Position numbers and translations under genes: made by a program. The notes beneath the pieces are model-generated. The model was not told the origin of the DNA and searched no databases. It worked only from the letters and a program-made list of their open reading frames with translations. Positions 45,101 through 49,908 of a stretch of 64,000 bases of DNA are shown piece after piece (position 1 is the first letter of the stretch; each line of letters starts with the position of its first letter). Location of the stretch: NCBI GenBank assembly GCA_914767715.1, contig OU612072.1, forward strand, positions 682,001-746,000, read 5' to 3'. The stretch comes from Membranipora membranacea (Eukaryota > Bryozoa > Gymnolaemata > Cheilostomatida > Membraniporidae).

Positions 45101-47776
45101 ATTCCCCTCCAAGGAGCAAATAGCAATTTAGAAATAAAAACAGGTTTGCAAAAAAATATACCAGTACACACTGTTGCAACACGGACTACCAGTAGAATTA
45201 TTTCTGTGCCTCTGGAGGAAGCCCGTTATATCACAGTAAGCTGTGTAGAGTATGAGCCTCGCACAGGGATGGCCATTAGTACATACATAGGCTACTTCCT
45301 TCTATAACAGTGACTCATACGATGGATGTCCTAAAAATAGTTACTCAAAAAAGTGAGCAGTGTAAAAAAGAGAATAAAAAGGCTGAGTGAGAATTGATAA
45401 CACCAGCTGTAATAGGCTTTGTAAAGGTGTGGCTACATGTCACGATTTTTACATCGATTTGGGGTCACGAGTGGTTAATCGGTGGATCTGCACGAGTGAT
45501 TACTCGTGTTAAGTGGACATCCAACTTGTTGGTCTTTTGCCCGAGTGATCTAGACGATCCTCTATGCTGATTGGTTGTTGATTGCTTGCTTAAATAATTA
45601 CGCGGTTAAACACGTCATCTATCAAATCGTGACAGGCTATCAAAAATGGAGGAGTTGATAATATCTGTAGTTAAATCACATCCTCCTATTTATGATAAAA
45701 AAGACCATAACTACAAAGATAGGAGTGGTGCTGTAGTGAAAATATGGAAGGTAATAGCTGTATCACTTGGAAATGGAAGCTGTCCTGACATGACATCCAT
45801 AGTATAGCATAGGAAAATCAATTTTACAGAAGAATGAAATTTTATTTGGTGAAGATTCTAAGTGACAAAGACCCGGATTTAATATGACATATCCGGTCAT
45901 TTGTTAACACGCCCATTAAATATCATTGGTCAATCGATTGAACTGAGGGAGTTAATTGGTCAATCCAGGCACCTGATTTATTACCCCACTATAACTCACT
46001 AAACCATCGAGTACTAACTCATAGGCCTGTGTAGCAGTGTGAGATCGGCCTAGCATGTCTAGACATGCCATCGGCCTGTGATTACATCGTGACATGTAGC
46101 CACACCTTAAGAGTGACTTGACATTTGTAGTATGTGGACAAAAGATTCCTTGGGGAGTTTATAGCTTGGCTGTTTTTGTCATTGTGCTCGATTGATTGTT
46201 TGATTCAAATGTTTGAAAAGGCGCAATTCAAAATTTTGAGCTGCCTACATAGACTATAGGAGCGCGGGGGGGAGGATGTAAGTTTGATATGAAATCCAGT
46301 CTGATGTTCTGACTAAGCATCAAGTGATGCTTTCAAAAATATGTAAATAATAAGGCGTAACGTCACACTGAGCATCAAACTACCTGACACCCCCCCCCCC
46401 CCCGTCCCGAGCTCGATAGGTACAGGGAACTATGAGGTATATTATAAATCCTTCTATCTTGGGATATCGGACTCCCTATGAGCGGCCCAATAGTGGTGAC
46501 AATCAAGGTCCTAATATGACATATAAGACTATCAGGGTTACTCTGATACTACCCCTGTGCCTGACTATCCACTTGGAGATAGAATATTTAGTAATAAATA
46601 CTTCCTAAGACTAGGAAGTTCTTAGTAACTCTTAATCCTCTCCTTCTATAATAAAATAGGGATTACAAGAATATTCAGGTCTCAGAAGCGGCAACTTTGT
46701 CCTGAGTCATAGAATTCTATACTCTCTATCCCCGACCTCAAACTGATAGATGAAGGTGAAGTTTGTCATTGAGTGTCATGTAGCAGAATAAACACAAGCT
46801 AACCTAATACCCAGATACCCTGATACCCAGATACCCTGACTTTGAGTGCCTGGTCCATACCAGGATCGGTCCTGGTTAACCCCATACTCGCCTTATCTGA
46901 ATATTTAAGGTACCAAGGAATGACAATAATGACACTATTTCAACAAAATAAATGCCGGATTTCAGTGATATATACAGCCTACCCCATCCTGAGTAATTTT
47001 ACCTAATAACCACACATTCATATCAATGGAATTCCCAGGCAGATCAACCTGCTGTGTATGAAATTATTGGGCTGATCATACAGACATTCCAGGCAGATTG
47101 TTTCATGGGTACTCCTTACCACACCCCACTAGCCTAGTGACATTATCCCTCTTACTTCGCCTTACAATATTCTAACATTACTAGCTCTTATATTCTAACA
47201 TTACTAGCTCTTATATTCTAACATCACTAGCTCTTATAATCTAACATTACTAGCTCTTATATTCTAACATTACTAGCTCTTATATTCTAACATTACTAGC
47301 TCTTATATTCTAACATTACTAGCTCTTATATTCTAACATCACTAGCTCTTATAATCTAACATCACTAGCTCTTATAATCTAACATTACTAGCTCTTATAT
47401 TCTAACATTACTAGCTCTTATATTCTAACATTACTAGCTCTTATATTCTAACATTACTAGCTCTTATATTCTAACATTACTAGCTCTTATATTCTAACAT
47501 TACTAGCTCTTATAATCTAACATTACTAGCTGTTATATTCTGCAGGTTAACGGGTTCTGCGGACATAAGGATATTAACTTTGAGTATCTGAAGAATGTGC
47601 TGTTCAGTTTCCTGGTCAGTAAGGACAGAGAGTGTATACACTTAGTCAAAGCTCTCGCCGTCATACTCGAGTTTACTAAAGCTGAGGAGAAACTGCTAAA
47701 GGAGACTCTACAGTGGAAAATGTCCTGGTGGCCGGCCGCTAAGAAACCCTCACAAAAAGGAGGCAGGAAGAGTTAA
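4734..47776 (+). CDS. GOLGA1: golgin-97-like GRIP-domain Golgi protein, 3' part (eight exons)
   Basis: Joining the eight exons gives 1221 nt, or 406 residues plus stop, with every phase matching (0, 1, 0, 1, 1, 2, 2, 0). The product is a Glu/Lys/Gln-rich coiled coil, then a Ser/Thr/His-rich linker, then a C-terminal GRIP domain. Two blocks identify golgin-97: the coiled-coil segment ending in [11 protein letters not shown], and the terminus with [10 protein letters not shown] followed by [13 protein letters not shown]. In known family members the GRIP domain binds ARL1-GTP on the trans-Golgi and the protein acts as a vesicle tether. The GRIP tyrosine is present in FEYLKN. The N-terminal half must lie upstream of the window. 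Introns range from 0.5 to 25.7 kb and hold most of the mobile elements. The exons themselves carry no lesion. Confidence 0.9.
4831..5336 (+). other. golgin intron, no gene
   Basis: A 506-nt intron with nothing recognisable except an (AT)n microsatellite at about 5308-5327, just before the next acceptor (CTGACAG). Confidence 0.7.
5337..5470 (+). CDS. GOLGA1: golgin-97 visible exon 2
   Basis: 134 nt from acceptor ATCTGACAG to donor CAG^GTGAAT. It completes a split GGG codon and ends in phase 0. It encodes charged heptad sequence such as [19 protein letters not shown]. The flanking phases fit the exons on both sides. Confidence 0.85.
5471..6249 (+). other. golgin intron segment, no gene
   Basis: Beginning of a 25.7 kb intron. 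A short ATTCTGATTGTTGTG triplet repeat near 6035-6080 is the only structure noticed. Confidence 0.5.
6250..7710 (+). repeat. tandem array, about 348-bp unit, four copies
   Basis: The block ACAGACCTCAGATTTTCAGG recurs at 6290, 6640, 6988 and 7336, with a degenerate start at 7687, giving spacings of 348-351 bp. Units are nearly identical, with more divergence at the outer edges. Each unit contains TTTGTAGCTGGCATAA and GCCGGCAGCAGGGCAGCAAT. No conserved long reading frame runs through the units. Confidence 0.9.
8298..8570 (+). mobile_element. non-autonomous hAT-type transposon (MITE), 273 bp
   Basis: Terminal inverted repeats CAGTGGCGTTTATTAG and (reverse complement of the right end) CAGGGGCGTATATTCT match at 13 of 16 positions. 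CAGNGG termini are typical of hAT elements. An exact 8-bp target duplication GCTAGAAA lies at 8290-8297 and 8571-8578. Arm A keeps the uninterrupted site, which confirms the insertion. No transposase is encoded. Confidence 0.88.
8321..8399 (+). repeat. tRNA-like Pol III promoter sequence inside the MITE
   Basis: A box-like TTAGCTCAGTGTGTAGTGCG and B box GGTTCGAATCCC are spaced as in a tRNA, with a run of eight T residues after 8399 that would serve as a Pol III terminator. The 5' acceptor stem does not pair with the 3' end and the T stem is imperfect, so this is a tRNA-derived sequence and not a functional tRNA gene. Confidence 0.65.
9501..9552. repeat. 52-nt hairpin, 22-bp stem
   Basis: Arms 9501-9522 and 9531-9552 are complementary with one mismatch, and the loop is ATACAGTG. 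The size and near-perfect pairing resemble a small-RNA precursor or a short MITE. No second copy was noticed in the window. Confidence 0.7.
10577..10682 (+). repeat. partial third copy of the arm A repeat
   Basis: Matches 3580-3685 with substitutions: AATTCAGAGC, CAACAAACAGATAATGAAAG and CCCAAGGAGCGTAGATTA correspond in order. It shows that the inverted arms belong to a dispersed family. Confidence 0.6.
14252..14291. repeat. (TA)n(CA)n microsatellite
   Basis: About 20 nt of TA dinucleotides followed directly by about 20 nt of CA dinucleotides. Confidence 0.9.
14861..15032. mobile_element. MITE with GGGGT...CTTTCA termini
   Basis: The left end GGGGTCTCACTTTCAAAT and the reverse complement of the right end GGGGTGTCTTTCAATTAG are related. 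The same terminal motif recurs at 61024-61246. No coding sequence and no clear target duplication. Confidence 0.45.
15043..15200 (+). repeat. dispersed repeat carrying a 71-bp perfect palindrome
   Basis: Shares about 85 bp (GGCAAACTAC through AGTCTACTCATT) with 18309-18425. This copy contains a perfect palindrome at 15102-15172: two 35-nt arms around a single C. The second copy has only one arm. Confidence 0.85.
15756..15843 (+). repeat. hairpin followed by a G-quadruplex motif
   Basis: The blocks TCACCTGC and CCTTATCAATCTAATTAGT pair with ACTAATTAGGTTGATAAGG and GCAGGTGA, with one mismatch in the main stem. Immediately after, 15826-15843 reads GGGAGGGAGGGAGGGGGG, a canonical four-tract G-quadruplex motif. 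Confidence 0.75.
15885..16016 (+). repeat. 44-bp tandem repeat, three perfect copies
   Basis: The unit starts GATGGTATCCTTGATTTGGA and ends CAAATGATCACTGC. Three contiguous copies look identical. Confidence 0.95.
16017..18308 (+). other. golgin intron segment without gene
   Basis: A block at about 16350-16420 (AAATTACAAATAACACAACA) is a diverged copy of one at about 14765-14820. No exon-like sequence was found. The frame on the minus strand at 16210-16527 runs through this repeat and is not credible as a gene. Confidence 0.45.
18309..18425 (+). repeat. second copy of the palindrome-bearing repeat
   Basis: Aligned to 15043-15140 with a few substitutions. It diverges where the palindrome centre would be, ending ACTGAGTAGTAGAATAGTAG. 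This suggests the palindrome in the first copy arose after dispersal, or was lost here. Confidence 0.8.
18426..19640 (+). other. intron segment; low-complexity frame, no gene
   Basis: A 106-codon open frame at 18779-19099 (Ser-rich then Lys-rich) begins on TTG and has no recognisable domain. No further structure was seen up to the LINE 5' region. Confidence 0.4.
19641..19676 (+). repeat. hairpin upstream of LINE ORF1
   Basis: Perfect 13-bp stem TAAGAGGCGGAGA / TCTCCGCCTCTTA around a 10-nt loop, about 100 nt before the ORF1 start. It could be part of the LINE 5' UTR. Confidence 0.6.
19775..21332 (+). pseudogene. LINE ORF1 (coiled-coil RNA-binding type), frameshifted
   Basis: It starts at an ATG at 19775. 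The protein is Ser/Pro/Asn-rich, then has a short coiled coil ([20 protein letters not shown], about residues 225-245). A frameshift near 20955 moves the frame, after which the segment with [18 protein letters not shown] and TLRTVKVKF resembles an RRM-like fold found in ORF1 proteins of this LINE group. It would act as a nucleic-acid chaperone in the retrotransposon particle. The coding end is unclear because ORF2 follows immediately. Confidence 0.7.
21333..23682 (+). pseudogene. LINE ORF2 endonuclease-reverse transcriptase, 5' part
   Basis: It starts [18 protein letters not shown], the usual beginning of an APE-type endonuclease, with LSETFL and, after an in-frame TGA at 21726, the GDFN motif. 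The reverse transcriptase follows: [49 protein letters not shown] and YAYADDTVF. Lesions include the TGA, a frame change near 21900 and a frameshift near 22865. The Gypsy LTR starts at 23683, within the C-terminal region. Confidence 0.85.
23683..23901 (+). repeat. 5' LTR of the Gypsy element
   Basis: 219 bp from TGTGAGGTTATCC to CTAGCTTTGCA, with TG...CA termini. It is followed by TGGGGCAGTCGG, which begins TGG as a tRNA primer-binding site should, though the tRNA was not identified. It contains TATTATACTGTATACC, a possible TATA region, and a perfect GTGAGT donor-like site after TTTATAG. Confidence 0.95.
24382..25535 (+). pseudogene. gag: Gypsy gag, one frameshift
   Basis: Start chosen at the ATG at 24382, which sits in a perfect GCCACCATGG context. 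The capsid-like region runs to about 24875, where a frameshift breaks the frame; the continuation [19 protein letters not shown] reads in the other frame. It is followed by an Arg/Ser/Asp/His-rich basic segment and two CCHC knuckles: [14 protein letters not shown] and [14 protein letters not shown]. It would package element RNA. Gag ends at a TGA at 25533 in the same frame as pol. Confidence 0.85.
25536..29068 (+). pseudogene. pol: Gypsy pol: protease, RT, RNase H, integrase; broken
   Basis: Protease: [12 protein letters not shown] near 25600. Reverse transcriptase: [45 protein letters not shown] and the catalytic-region variant [10 protein letters not shown]. RNase [10 protein letters not shown] and [10 protein letters not shown]. 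Integrase: an HHCC-type zinc region with CDICTKFG, then [19 protein letters not shown] and GLAERSVG. The C-terminal tail is acidic with TRSGKQPKP. Lesions: TAG at 26271, where a Trp is expected; a frameshift in a C run at about 26647; a frame change near 26985; a frameshift near 27547; TAA at 27703 and 27841; TAG at 28177; and a frameshift near 28278. Confidence 0.9.
29087..30284 (+). pseudogene. extra 3' ORF with CCHC knuckle, frame change
   Basis: It lies between integrase and the 3' LTR, where env-like genes occur, but has no signal peptide or membrane segment. The first part (29087-29617) carries a cysteine/histidine cluster beginning [13 protein letters not shown] and a CCHC knuckle [14 protein letters not shown], then a Pro/Ser/Thr-rich stretch. 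The second part (from about 29601, other frame, no ATG) has a charged coiled coil, [20 protein letters not shown], and a Pro/Ser-rich tail ending 30284. The two halves overlap by about 20 nt and are most simply one gene with a single-base shift. GC content is visibly higher than in gag or pol. Function unknown. Confidence 0.6.
30458..30676 (+). repeat. 3' LTR of the Gypsy element
   Basis: 219 bp, about 96% identical to the 5' LTR. It is preceded by a purine-rich stretch GAGGAAAAGGAAAGG (30441-30455), the likely polypurine tract, and followed by the CAAAT target duplicate. Confidence 0.95.
30682..31062 (+). pseudogene. LINE ORF2 C-terminal part after the Gypsy insertion
   Basis: After removing the Gypsy element and one CAAAT duplicate, the frame continues directly from LCASN into [18 protein letters not shown]. 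One in-frame TAA interrupts near 30795. The rest ([18 protein letters not shown] and [13 protein letters not shown]) matches LINE C-terminal sequence and ends FFSSLA before TAG at 31060. Confidence 0.85.
31123..31185 (+). promoter_or_regulatory. LINE 3' end with AATAAA signals beside a golgin acceptor
   Basis: Two AATAAA hexamers (near 31136 and 31153) lie in sense orientation, followed by a (TA)n run and then the acceptor TTACAG of golgin exon 3 at 31186. The LINE tail therefore forms the branch-point region of this exon. Confidence 0.6.
31186..31288 (+). CDS. GOLGA1: golgin-97 visible exon 3
   Basis: 103 nt, phase 0 to 1, from acceptor ATATTACAG to donor CTCAG^GTAATT. It encodes coiled coil [18 protein letters not shown]. 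It follows a 25.7 kb intron. Confidence 0.85.
31289..31884 (+). other. golgin intron segment, no gene
   Basis: Nothing recognised before the repeat array starting near 31885. Confidence 0.5.
31885..31962 (+). repeat. left part of a duplicated splice-acceptor array
   Basis: Units of about 32 nt resembling TCTCTCCTATTTTAAAG plus AGAGATGAG, the same units found at 38216-38370. The array is interrupted at 31963 by the composite element, whose TTA flank is 31960-31962. Confidence 0.85.
32041..33572 (-). mobile_element. Ty3/Gypsy remnant (integrase end plus LTR), minus strand
   Basis: A different lineage from the 23.7 kb element. Its 3' LTR is about 32041-32316 (TGTTATG...CAGCTCA on the minus strand), preceded by the purine tract GTGTGGGAGAA (32317-32327). 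Gag, most of pol and the 5' LTR are missing: the sequence stops at 33572 at CAATTGAAATTTTGG, where U1 resumes. Confidence 0.85.
32354..33572 (-). pseudogene. pol: Gypsy integrase and C-terminal domain, truncated
   Basis: Zinc region [20 protein letters not shown] with CSPCQQN. The catalytic core has [19 protein letters not shown] and [11 protein letters not shown], giving all three acidic residues. The C-terminal part includes [13 protein letters not shown] and WKRHVDQLK. One TAA at 32873 interrupts a single continuous frame. The N-terminal pol domains are absent. The first roughly 15 codons of the open frame (33573-33622) belong to the host unit U1, not to integrase. Confidence 0.88.
33614..33832 (+). 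CDS. exon-like terminal coding segment in unit U1
   Basis: After acceptor-like AATTTTAG an open frame of 72 codons runs to TGA at 33830, including [36 protein letters not shown] and [10 protein letters not shown]. The same segment occurs in U2 (37460-37550 and 38031-about 38158), broken by a LINE piece. It looks like the last exon of a gene carried by the transposon family. The product is not recognised. Confidence 0.4.
   Translation, partial: QNQFGALYADKSVEAKLAGKPVKMHLLRLIERRKNLTTDFLSILSSMSEQKQTIVLSGLVKELKEAEAGFWR
33861..34319 (+). CDS. His-Me finger (I-PpoI-like) nuclease
   Basis: A 152-residue intact frame from ATG. After an N-terminal region of about 35 residues, the segment with [15 protein letters not shown] and [16 protein letters not shown] aligns without gaps to the I-PpoI active site. 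H107 corresponds to catalytic H98, N128 to metal-binding N119, and C56, C109, C114 and H119 to the first zinc site. The second zinc site is C134, C140, H143 and C150. The family cuts DNA using a single metal ion. The first roughly ten residues fall in the end of unit U1, so the true start could be a later Met (residue 31). It faces the transposase gene, 556 nt away. Confidence 0.8.
   Translation: MGKYIEVLDLIVALADNQLTLQMNEKQNKQMSSWPPYALWYSKLMARVQASASGGCLVWTGGTSSRGYGMKRVEWSDGESRVLGVHRVRMMCSLRTTQLPVGYEASHLCHNKLCLSVHHLSLEPNWVNMQRGRCFHDSQCSGHAAGYPNCLI
34522..34541 (+). promoter_or_regulatory. perfect p53-type consensus site, left
   Basis: Two adjacent decamers, AGACATGTCC and AGACATGTTT, each fit RRRCWWGYYY with no spacer. 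It lies between the nuclease and transposase stop codons. Binding by p53, or by the element's own transposase, is inference. Confidence 0.55.
34875..36527 (-). CDS. Mutator-like transposase, intact 550-residue frame
   Basis: The frame opens at ATG 36527 and ends TAG at 34875 with no lesion. The central region, [40 protein letters not shown] and NKVCSKGC, then [16 protein letters not shown] and SDPSHLGNS, resembles the Mutator-like transposase domain common in uncharacterised invertebrate proteins. A Cys/His cluster CSKGC...CAHEH...HDC lies in an insert. Likely catalytic acidic residues are in SVESRYN (Glu where Asp might be expected) and TSDNDGQG, but the third is not assigned. It would cut and join element ends in the nucleus. 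The N-terminal part is basic, and an upstream exon cannot be excluded. Several open frames on the opposite strand are shadows. Confidence 0.65.
   Translation of the reverse strand: MKTVICWFSVCRRLVARTARGENAGMRVLRPRATCKEKSLEQSNNGNEAKGVGNFVVNMDMMLHALQDFQKRHRTLETCQEWLIGMRVTRKKGLTCSISLTCGSKGCSFTDVYPLYKAARESRRGPKRAAINKLFGHAVQDSCLGMHGACQLFALLDMSPLAQSNCQKLAILVENEMTDMNNRDLNRLAGEKLNDNKQCGLSGGREGEIAISVESRYNLSRFGNRKKMGLCATQAVTTAIDGCTGSVLDYVIDNKVCSKGCRLRQHNKAAVCAHEHTQHDCSATLPKEENILEGPMNTKLGVSLLTRGLIPVTVTSDNDGQGAKPYQALLSARPEKWTVTAQSDPSHLGNSQVRAIEKVNFRKETFSCARVKTIDSLKKLLAKDVKYSSSVIAQQSSKLGLSIIQVTHLVSTAVECFGGNHQMCSRLVGSSFCGTEEDNWMLSSSLFRAAGLGHINCNEEEKKKLLDVFNIRLHAKALQATKLGFSTQRNEAFNRALSKNMPKNVLFSKNYRGRASSAVYRNNNGHGSVAEKLADDGCSLSQNAIKRLQS
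36904..36940. repeat. small hairpin GGAGTTGC...GCAACTCC
   Basis: 14-nt arms with one mismatch and a 9-nt loop. Hairpins with the same outer GGAGTTGC/GCAACTCC motif occur at 38547-38597 and 54890-54925. Confidence 0.6.
37142..37161 (+). promoter_or_regulatory. perfect p53-type consensus site, right
   Basis: The decamers AAACATGTCT and GGACATGTCT fit RRRCWWGYYY with no spacer. It lies about 100 bp inside the right edge of the cargo and is an inverted near copy of the site at 34522. Confidence 0.55.
37266..38215 (+). repeat. terminal unit U2
   Basis: Without its LINE insertion it is about 470 bp from GGTAATACACC to GTTGGACC and matches both ends of U1. Preceded by TTT and followed by TTA, so it has no target duplication of its own. 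It keeps the internal 75 nt (37344-37418) lost from U1. Confidence 0.8.
37551..38030 (-). pseudogene. 5'-truncated LINE fragment inside U2
   Basis: The minus strand encodes the end of a LINE ORF2: [20 protein letters not shown] and [18 protein letters not shown]. The 3' tail is AATAAAATCCATCCATC, a short ATCC repeat as in CR1-like elements. The flanks GATTG and GATTTG are a probable target duplication. U1 shows the uninterrupted site. Confidence 0.8.
38216..38359 (+). repeat. array of duplicated 3' splice sites before golgin exon 4
   Basis: Five units of about 32 nt combine a pyrimidine tract, TATTTTAG or a variant, and AGAGAGATGAG. The last unit is the real acceptor and the first bases of exon 4. 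Reading from earlier acceptors reaches an in-frame TAG, so only the last copy is compatible with the protein. Confidence 0.85.
38360..38491 (+). CDS. GOLGA1: golgin-97 visible exon 4
   Basis: 132 nt, phase 1 to 1, from acceptor CCTATTTTAG^AGAGAGATG to donor AACG^GTGAGT. It encodes [20 protein letters not shown] and further coiled coil. The acceptor is the last unit of the duplicated array. Confidence 0.85.
38492..39744 (+). other. golgin intron with a strong hairpin
   Basis: Hairpin at 38547-38597: GTTGCTCCC...GGTCAC pairs with GTGACC...GGGAGCAAC around TGCTGC. Nothing else recognised. Confidence 0.6.
39745..39868 (+). CDS. GOLGA1: golgin-97 visible exon 5
   Basis: 124 nt, phase 1 to 2, from acceptor CATTGTAG to donor ACAT^GTAAGT. 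Coiled coil with [17 protein letters not shown] and [10 protein letters not shown]. Confidence 0.88.
39869..41006 (+). other. golgin intron, no gene
   Basis: 1138 nt. Open frames in this interval have no domain or consistent splice sites. Confidence 0.55.
41007..41225 (+). CDS. GOLGA1: golgin-97 visible exon 6
   Basis: 219 nt, phase 2 to 2, from acceptor TTTTGTAG to donor GATAG^GTGAGA. It encodes [20 protein letters not shown], closely like the conserved golgin-97 segment before the linker, then a Gly/Asp/Ser-rich stretch. Confidence 0.92.
41226..42204 (+). other. golgin intron with a long (TC)n tract
   Basis: A (TC)n microsatellite of about 70 nt (42098-42172) ends only 30 nt before the next acceptor and extends its pyrimidine tract. 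Confidence 0.85.
42205..42385 (+). CDS. GOLGA1: golgin-97 visible exon 7 (linker)
   Basis: 181 nt, phase 2 to 0, from acceptor CCTTACAG to donor CATGAG^GTAAGA. It encodes a Ser/Thr/His/Asn-rich linker, including [19 protein letters not shown], between coiled coil and GRIP. Confidence 0.85.
42386..45424 (+). other. golgin intron segment, no gene
   Basis: Contains about three 27-bp units of CTATCCACAGCTCCTG... near 42395-42475, two perfect 35-bp units at 44726-44795, and long C or G runs near 43238, 44071 and 44429. No exon-like sequence. Confidence 0.55.
45425..46107 (+). mobile_element. PIF/Harbinger-like element, 683 bp, with MADF ORF
   Basis: Perfect 22-bp terminal inverted repeats beginning AGGTGTGGCTACATGTCACG, flanked by TAA at 45422-45424 and 46108-46110, the TWA target duplication typical of PIF/Harbinger. 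It retains the first exon of a MADF-domain gene, the type of DNA-binding partner that Harbinger elements encode. The transposase is missing. Confidence 0.85.
45646..45807 (+). CDS. truncated MADF/Myb-SANT-like protein
   Basis: A 53-codon frame from ATG to TAG. The first 36 residues carry the MADF signature: leading [15 protein letters not shown], then [16 protein letters not shown] donor-like AAG^GTAATA follows the tryptophan and lysine, so this is probably exon 1 of a spliced gene whose rest was deleted. In Harbinger transposons such proteins bind DNA and help the transposase enter the nucleus. Confidence 0.7.
   Translation: MEELIISVVKSHPPIYDKKDHNYKDRSGAVVKIWKVIAVSLGNGSCPDMTSIV
46111..47167 (+). 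other. golgin intron segment, no gene
   Basis: A C run at about 46390-46403 and short ACCCAGATACCCTG repeats near 46810-46840. Nothing coding. Confidence 0.5.
47168..47541 (+). repeat. 23-bp minisatellite abutting the last golgin exon
   Basis: About 16 copies of TATTCTAACATTACTAGCTC + TTA with rare variants (ATC for ATT, AATC for TTC). The final, modified copy supplies the acceptor TATTCTGCAG. There are no unique spacers, so it is not a CRISPR array. Confidence 0.95.
47546..47776 (+). CDS. GOLGA1: golgin-97 last exon (GRIP domain)
   Basis: 231 nt, phase 0, 76 residues plus TAA. It carries the whole GRIP domain: [32 protein letters not shown] and [13 protein letters not shown], then a basic Lys/Gly tail. 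The domain binds ARL1 and places the protein on the trans-Golgi. The match to golgin-97 continues past the domain end (KMSW), which separates it from GCC88, GCC185 and golgin-245. Confidence 0.95.
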   Translation, partial: VNGFCGHKDINFEYLKNVLFSFLVSKDRECIHLVKALAVILEFTKAEEKLLKETLQWKMSWWPAAKKPSQKGGRKS

Positions 47777-49611
47777 CGGCAGCTAAATAGGGTGACTAAT
47801 GAAAACCACTGCCATGCAGTAGTCGACTGGTGTGAATTCTCAGAGTAAGGCCTACCCCTTTGCCTGGGTCTGGGTGACTGTACTCAGCCTTGAAACTAAA
47901 CTCTGCAGTGCAATGTTACTAAGGGCTACATAACCAGATACAACTTGAGCCTGTCGGAGATAAGTGAATAATGACTTCATTTTCCTATTTGTTACACTGC
48001 TTATGTTTGAGAATTGTGGTGGTGAGAAGGAGAGGTTTGTGATGATTGACAGTGATACACTATCCCTCTCCTCTCACAACCCTCACTACACATATTACCA
48101 CATCAGTGCATTGATATCATCACAGGACCATTTATTTCCTCTTAGATCACTCTCACTTTTTCAATTTTAGACTGATGATTTTATGAATCATTTCATAGTA
48201 TTACTTTGTTATTAGTATTATTGTGTAAGGTTATATTATATATATATATATATCTAACTATGGATCCTCTGGGATAGCTGGTGATCTATCCAGACTCAGG
48301 CTATATCTGTTTCAGACTGCTGTTCACTTTACATTGGTGATATCAGTCATATTATAATTTTTCTGGGATTTGGCTGATGATTGGAGTCTGGTATTTAGGG
48401 TCCGGTACGTCGGTTTATTTACTATATAACTTAATAATGACTGATTCACAGAAACTACTACCTCTGGTAGATGTGATTTGTTTTTCACTTGATTTGAATT
48501 TTTGCAATGATAAAATCAGATTATTGAGACTTCTGTGGCAATAAATTATTGCAAATTACAAAATAACTAAGTCTACTAAATATGACCGTGACCAGCCTGA
48601 ATGGCTTTTGAAGATTCCTGTCGAACATCATGAGTGGAAAGTCAGAAACCAGACAACAACAGGGTAGAGAAATATATGAGCTAAGTATTTTTGGAATTAT
48701 CATATAAAAAAGGTATTCAAAAACCCAAATCTAAATAAACCCATTCAAAAAGTATATTAAAATTATGTAGTGAAGAAAAGTTTTTGAAGATGGCAGTTTT
48801 AAAAAGTCTGGTCAAATTAACAGAGAAACTAAGCATAGAAGGCATATTTCTGCATAAAGAATAAAAACAAGCAGAGCTACAAAGAAAGATTAAAATGACC
48901 AGAACCTGCTGTTATTTATATCTTTGATTAGATGATAAAATTGTCCGTCCCCATCAGAGAAAGGAGCAGGAGAGATAACTAAATGTTACCAGTTTTAGTG
49001 TGGAATGGTTCATTTGATTAGGTATATTAGATCATAAAAGTCTAGATAATTAACATATGGGCTAACCAACCGTGTAATATGCTGAAAGTACTATAGAAGG
49101 CTGCTGTTGATTATGATTACCATATACTAAGCCTACATCCGACTGTCTCCCAACTCAGCGGAACTATGAGATCCTAACATTGAATAGTCCGCTGTAGATA
49201 TGCTGCTATAATGCCCAGCCTCAACACAGACTTATACTATGAGCCGGCAGTACCGAGAGGTTCACAGCTCTAACGCATGGCTTATATTCATAATTCAGCG
49301 ATGGTTAAATTAAGACTATTGCAGGAGCTGACAACGATTGAAGCTAGAAGCTCATGTTCTACTTAATTTGCATAAAAAGCTGAGAGCGGTGTATAAATAA
49401 AACAACCAAGTTCTCTAGTTGTGAGGTAACAGCTGTTTCATAATGTCCACTACACGAAGAGGCCTCATGAGGTCTCATACAGAAGCAGCTATGGGTTACA
49501 TCTGCTAGCTGGAGAGCCTATCAAGTTATGATATGACAGGTGAGTCTAACCTTGTCTCCTGATATGGTGAGCAAGGTGTATCGTTAGTCCGAGTCCTTAG
49601 GTGGAGGATGT
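47777..49611. other. golgin 3' UTR and intergenic DNA
   Basis: A possible polyadenylation hexamer AATAAA lies at 48540-48545, about 760 nt after the stop. A (TA)n run is at 48236-48252. A TATAAATAAA box-like sequence near 49393 has no convincing gene after it. The two host genes converge here. Confidence 0.45.
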
Positions 49612-49908
49612 TTAGTCCGAGTCGGTAGGTGGAGGGTTGACGGGAGGTTTAGGTGCTCGTCTAGCCGCTGGTTGTGGTTGTGACGGTCTGTAGTCTCCGT
49701 GTGTACCTCTCTCCACCGATTCGTACTCCATACCTACAGGCTGGCGGCCGGGGCTAGGGGCGGGGTTACCCTTCTGTTTGTCTGTCTTAAGGAAGTCTAT
49801 TGATGTATATTCCACCTCAGGTGGGCGATCAGCTCTCTGTGTCGGACGTACCATAGCAGTGTTAGGGTGTGGCTGGTTAATCACGTGTACCTCGGAGTAA
49901 ATAATCTT
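49612..49908 (-). CDS. receptor exon 7, ITIM-bearing tail
   Basis: 297 nt, phase 0 from acceptor TTGTTTGCAG to TAA. It holds all tail tyrosines (IIYSEV, VEYTSI, MEYESV, GDYRPS) and the proline-rich C-terminus. The sequence just past the stop repeats part of the end (GAGTCC...GGTGGAGGATG), a short local duplication. Confidence 0.85.
   Translation of the reverse strand, partial: KIIYSEVHVINQPHPNTAMVRPTQRADRPPEVEYTSIDFLKTDKQKGNPAPSPGRQPVGMEYESVERGTHGDYRPSQPQPAARRAPKPPVNPPPTDSD

Noticed and set aside
46050-46076. Third p53-type site (AGCATGTCTAGACATGCC)
   Set aside because: Neither half matches RRRCWWGYYY at all positions. It is a plain palindrome within the Harbinger element.
47168-47541. CRISPR array
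   Set aside because: Units are directly contiguous 23-bp repeats with no unique spacers, in an animal intron. The 44-bp repeat at 15885 was rejected for the same reason.
49391-49500. Small gene after TATAAATAAA
   Set aside because: Only a 19-codon frame follows, with no further support.
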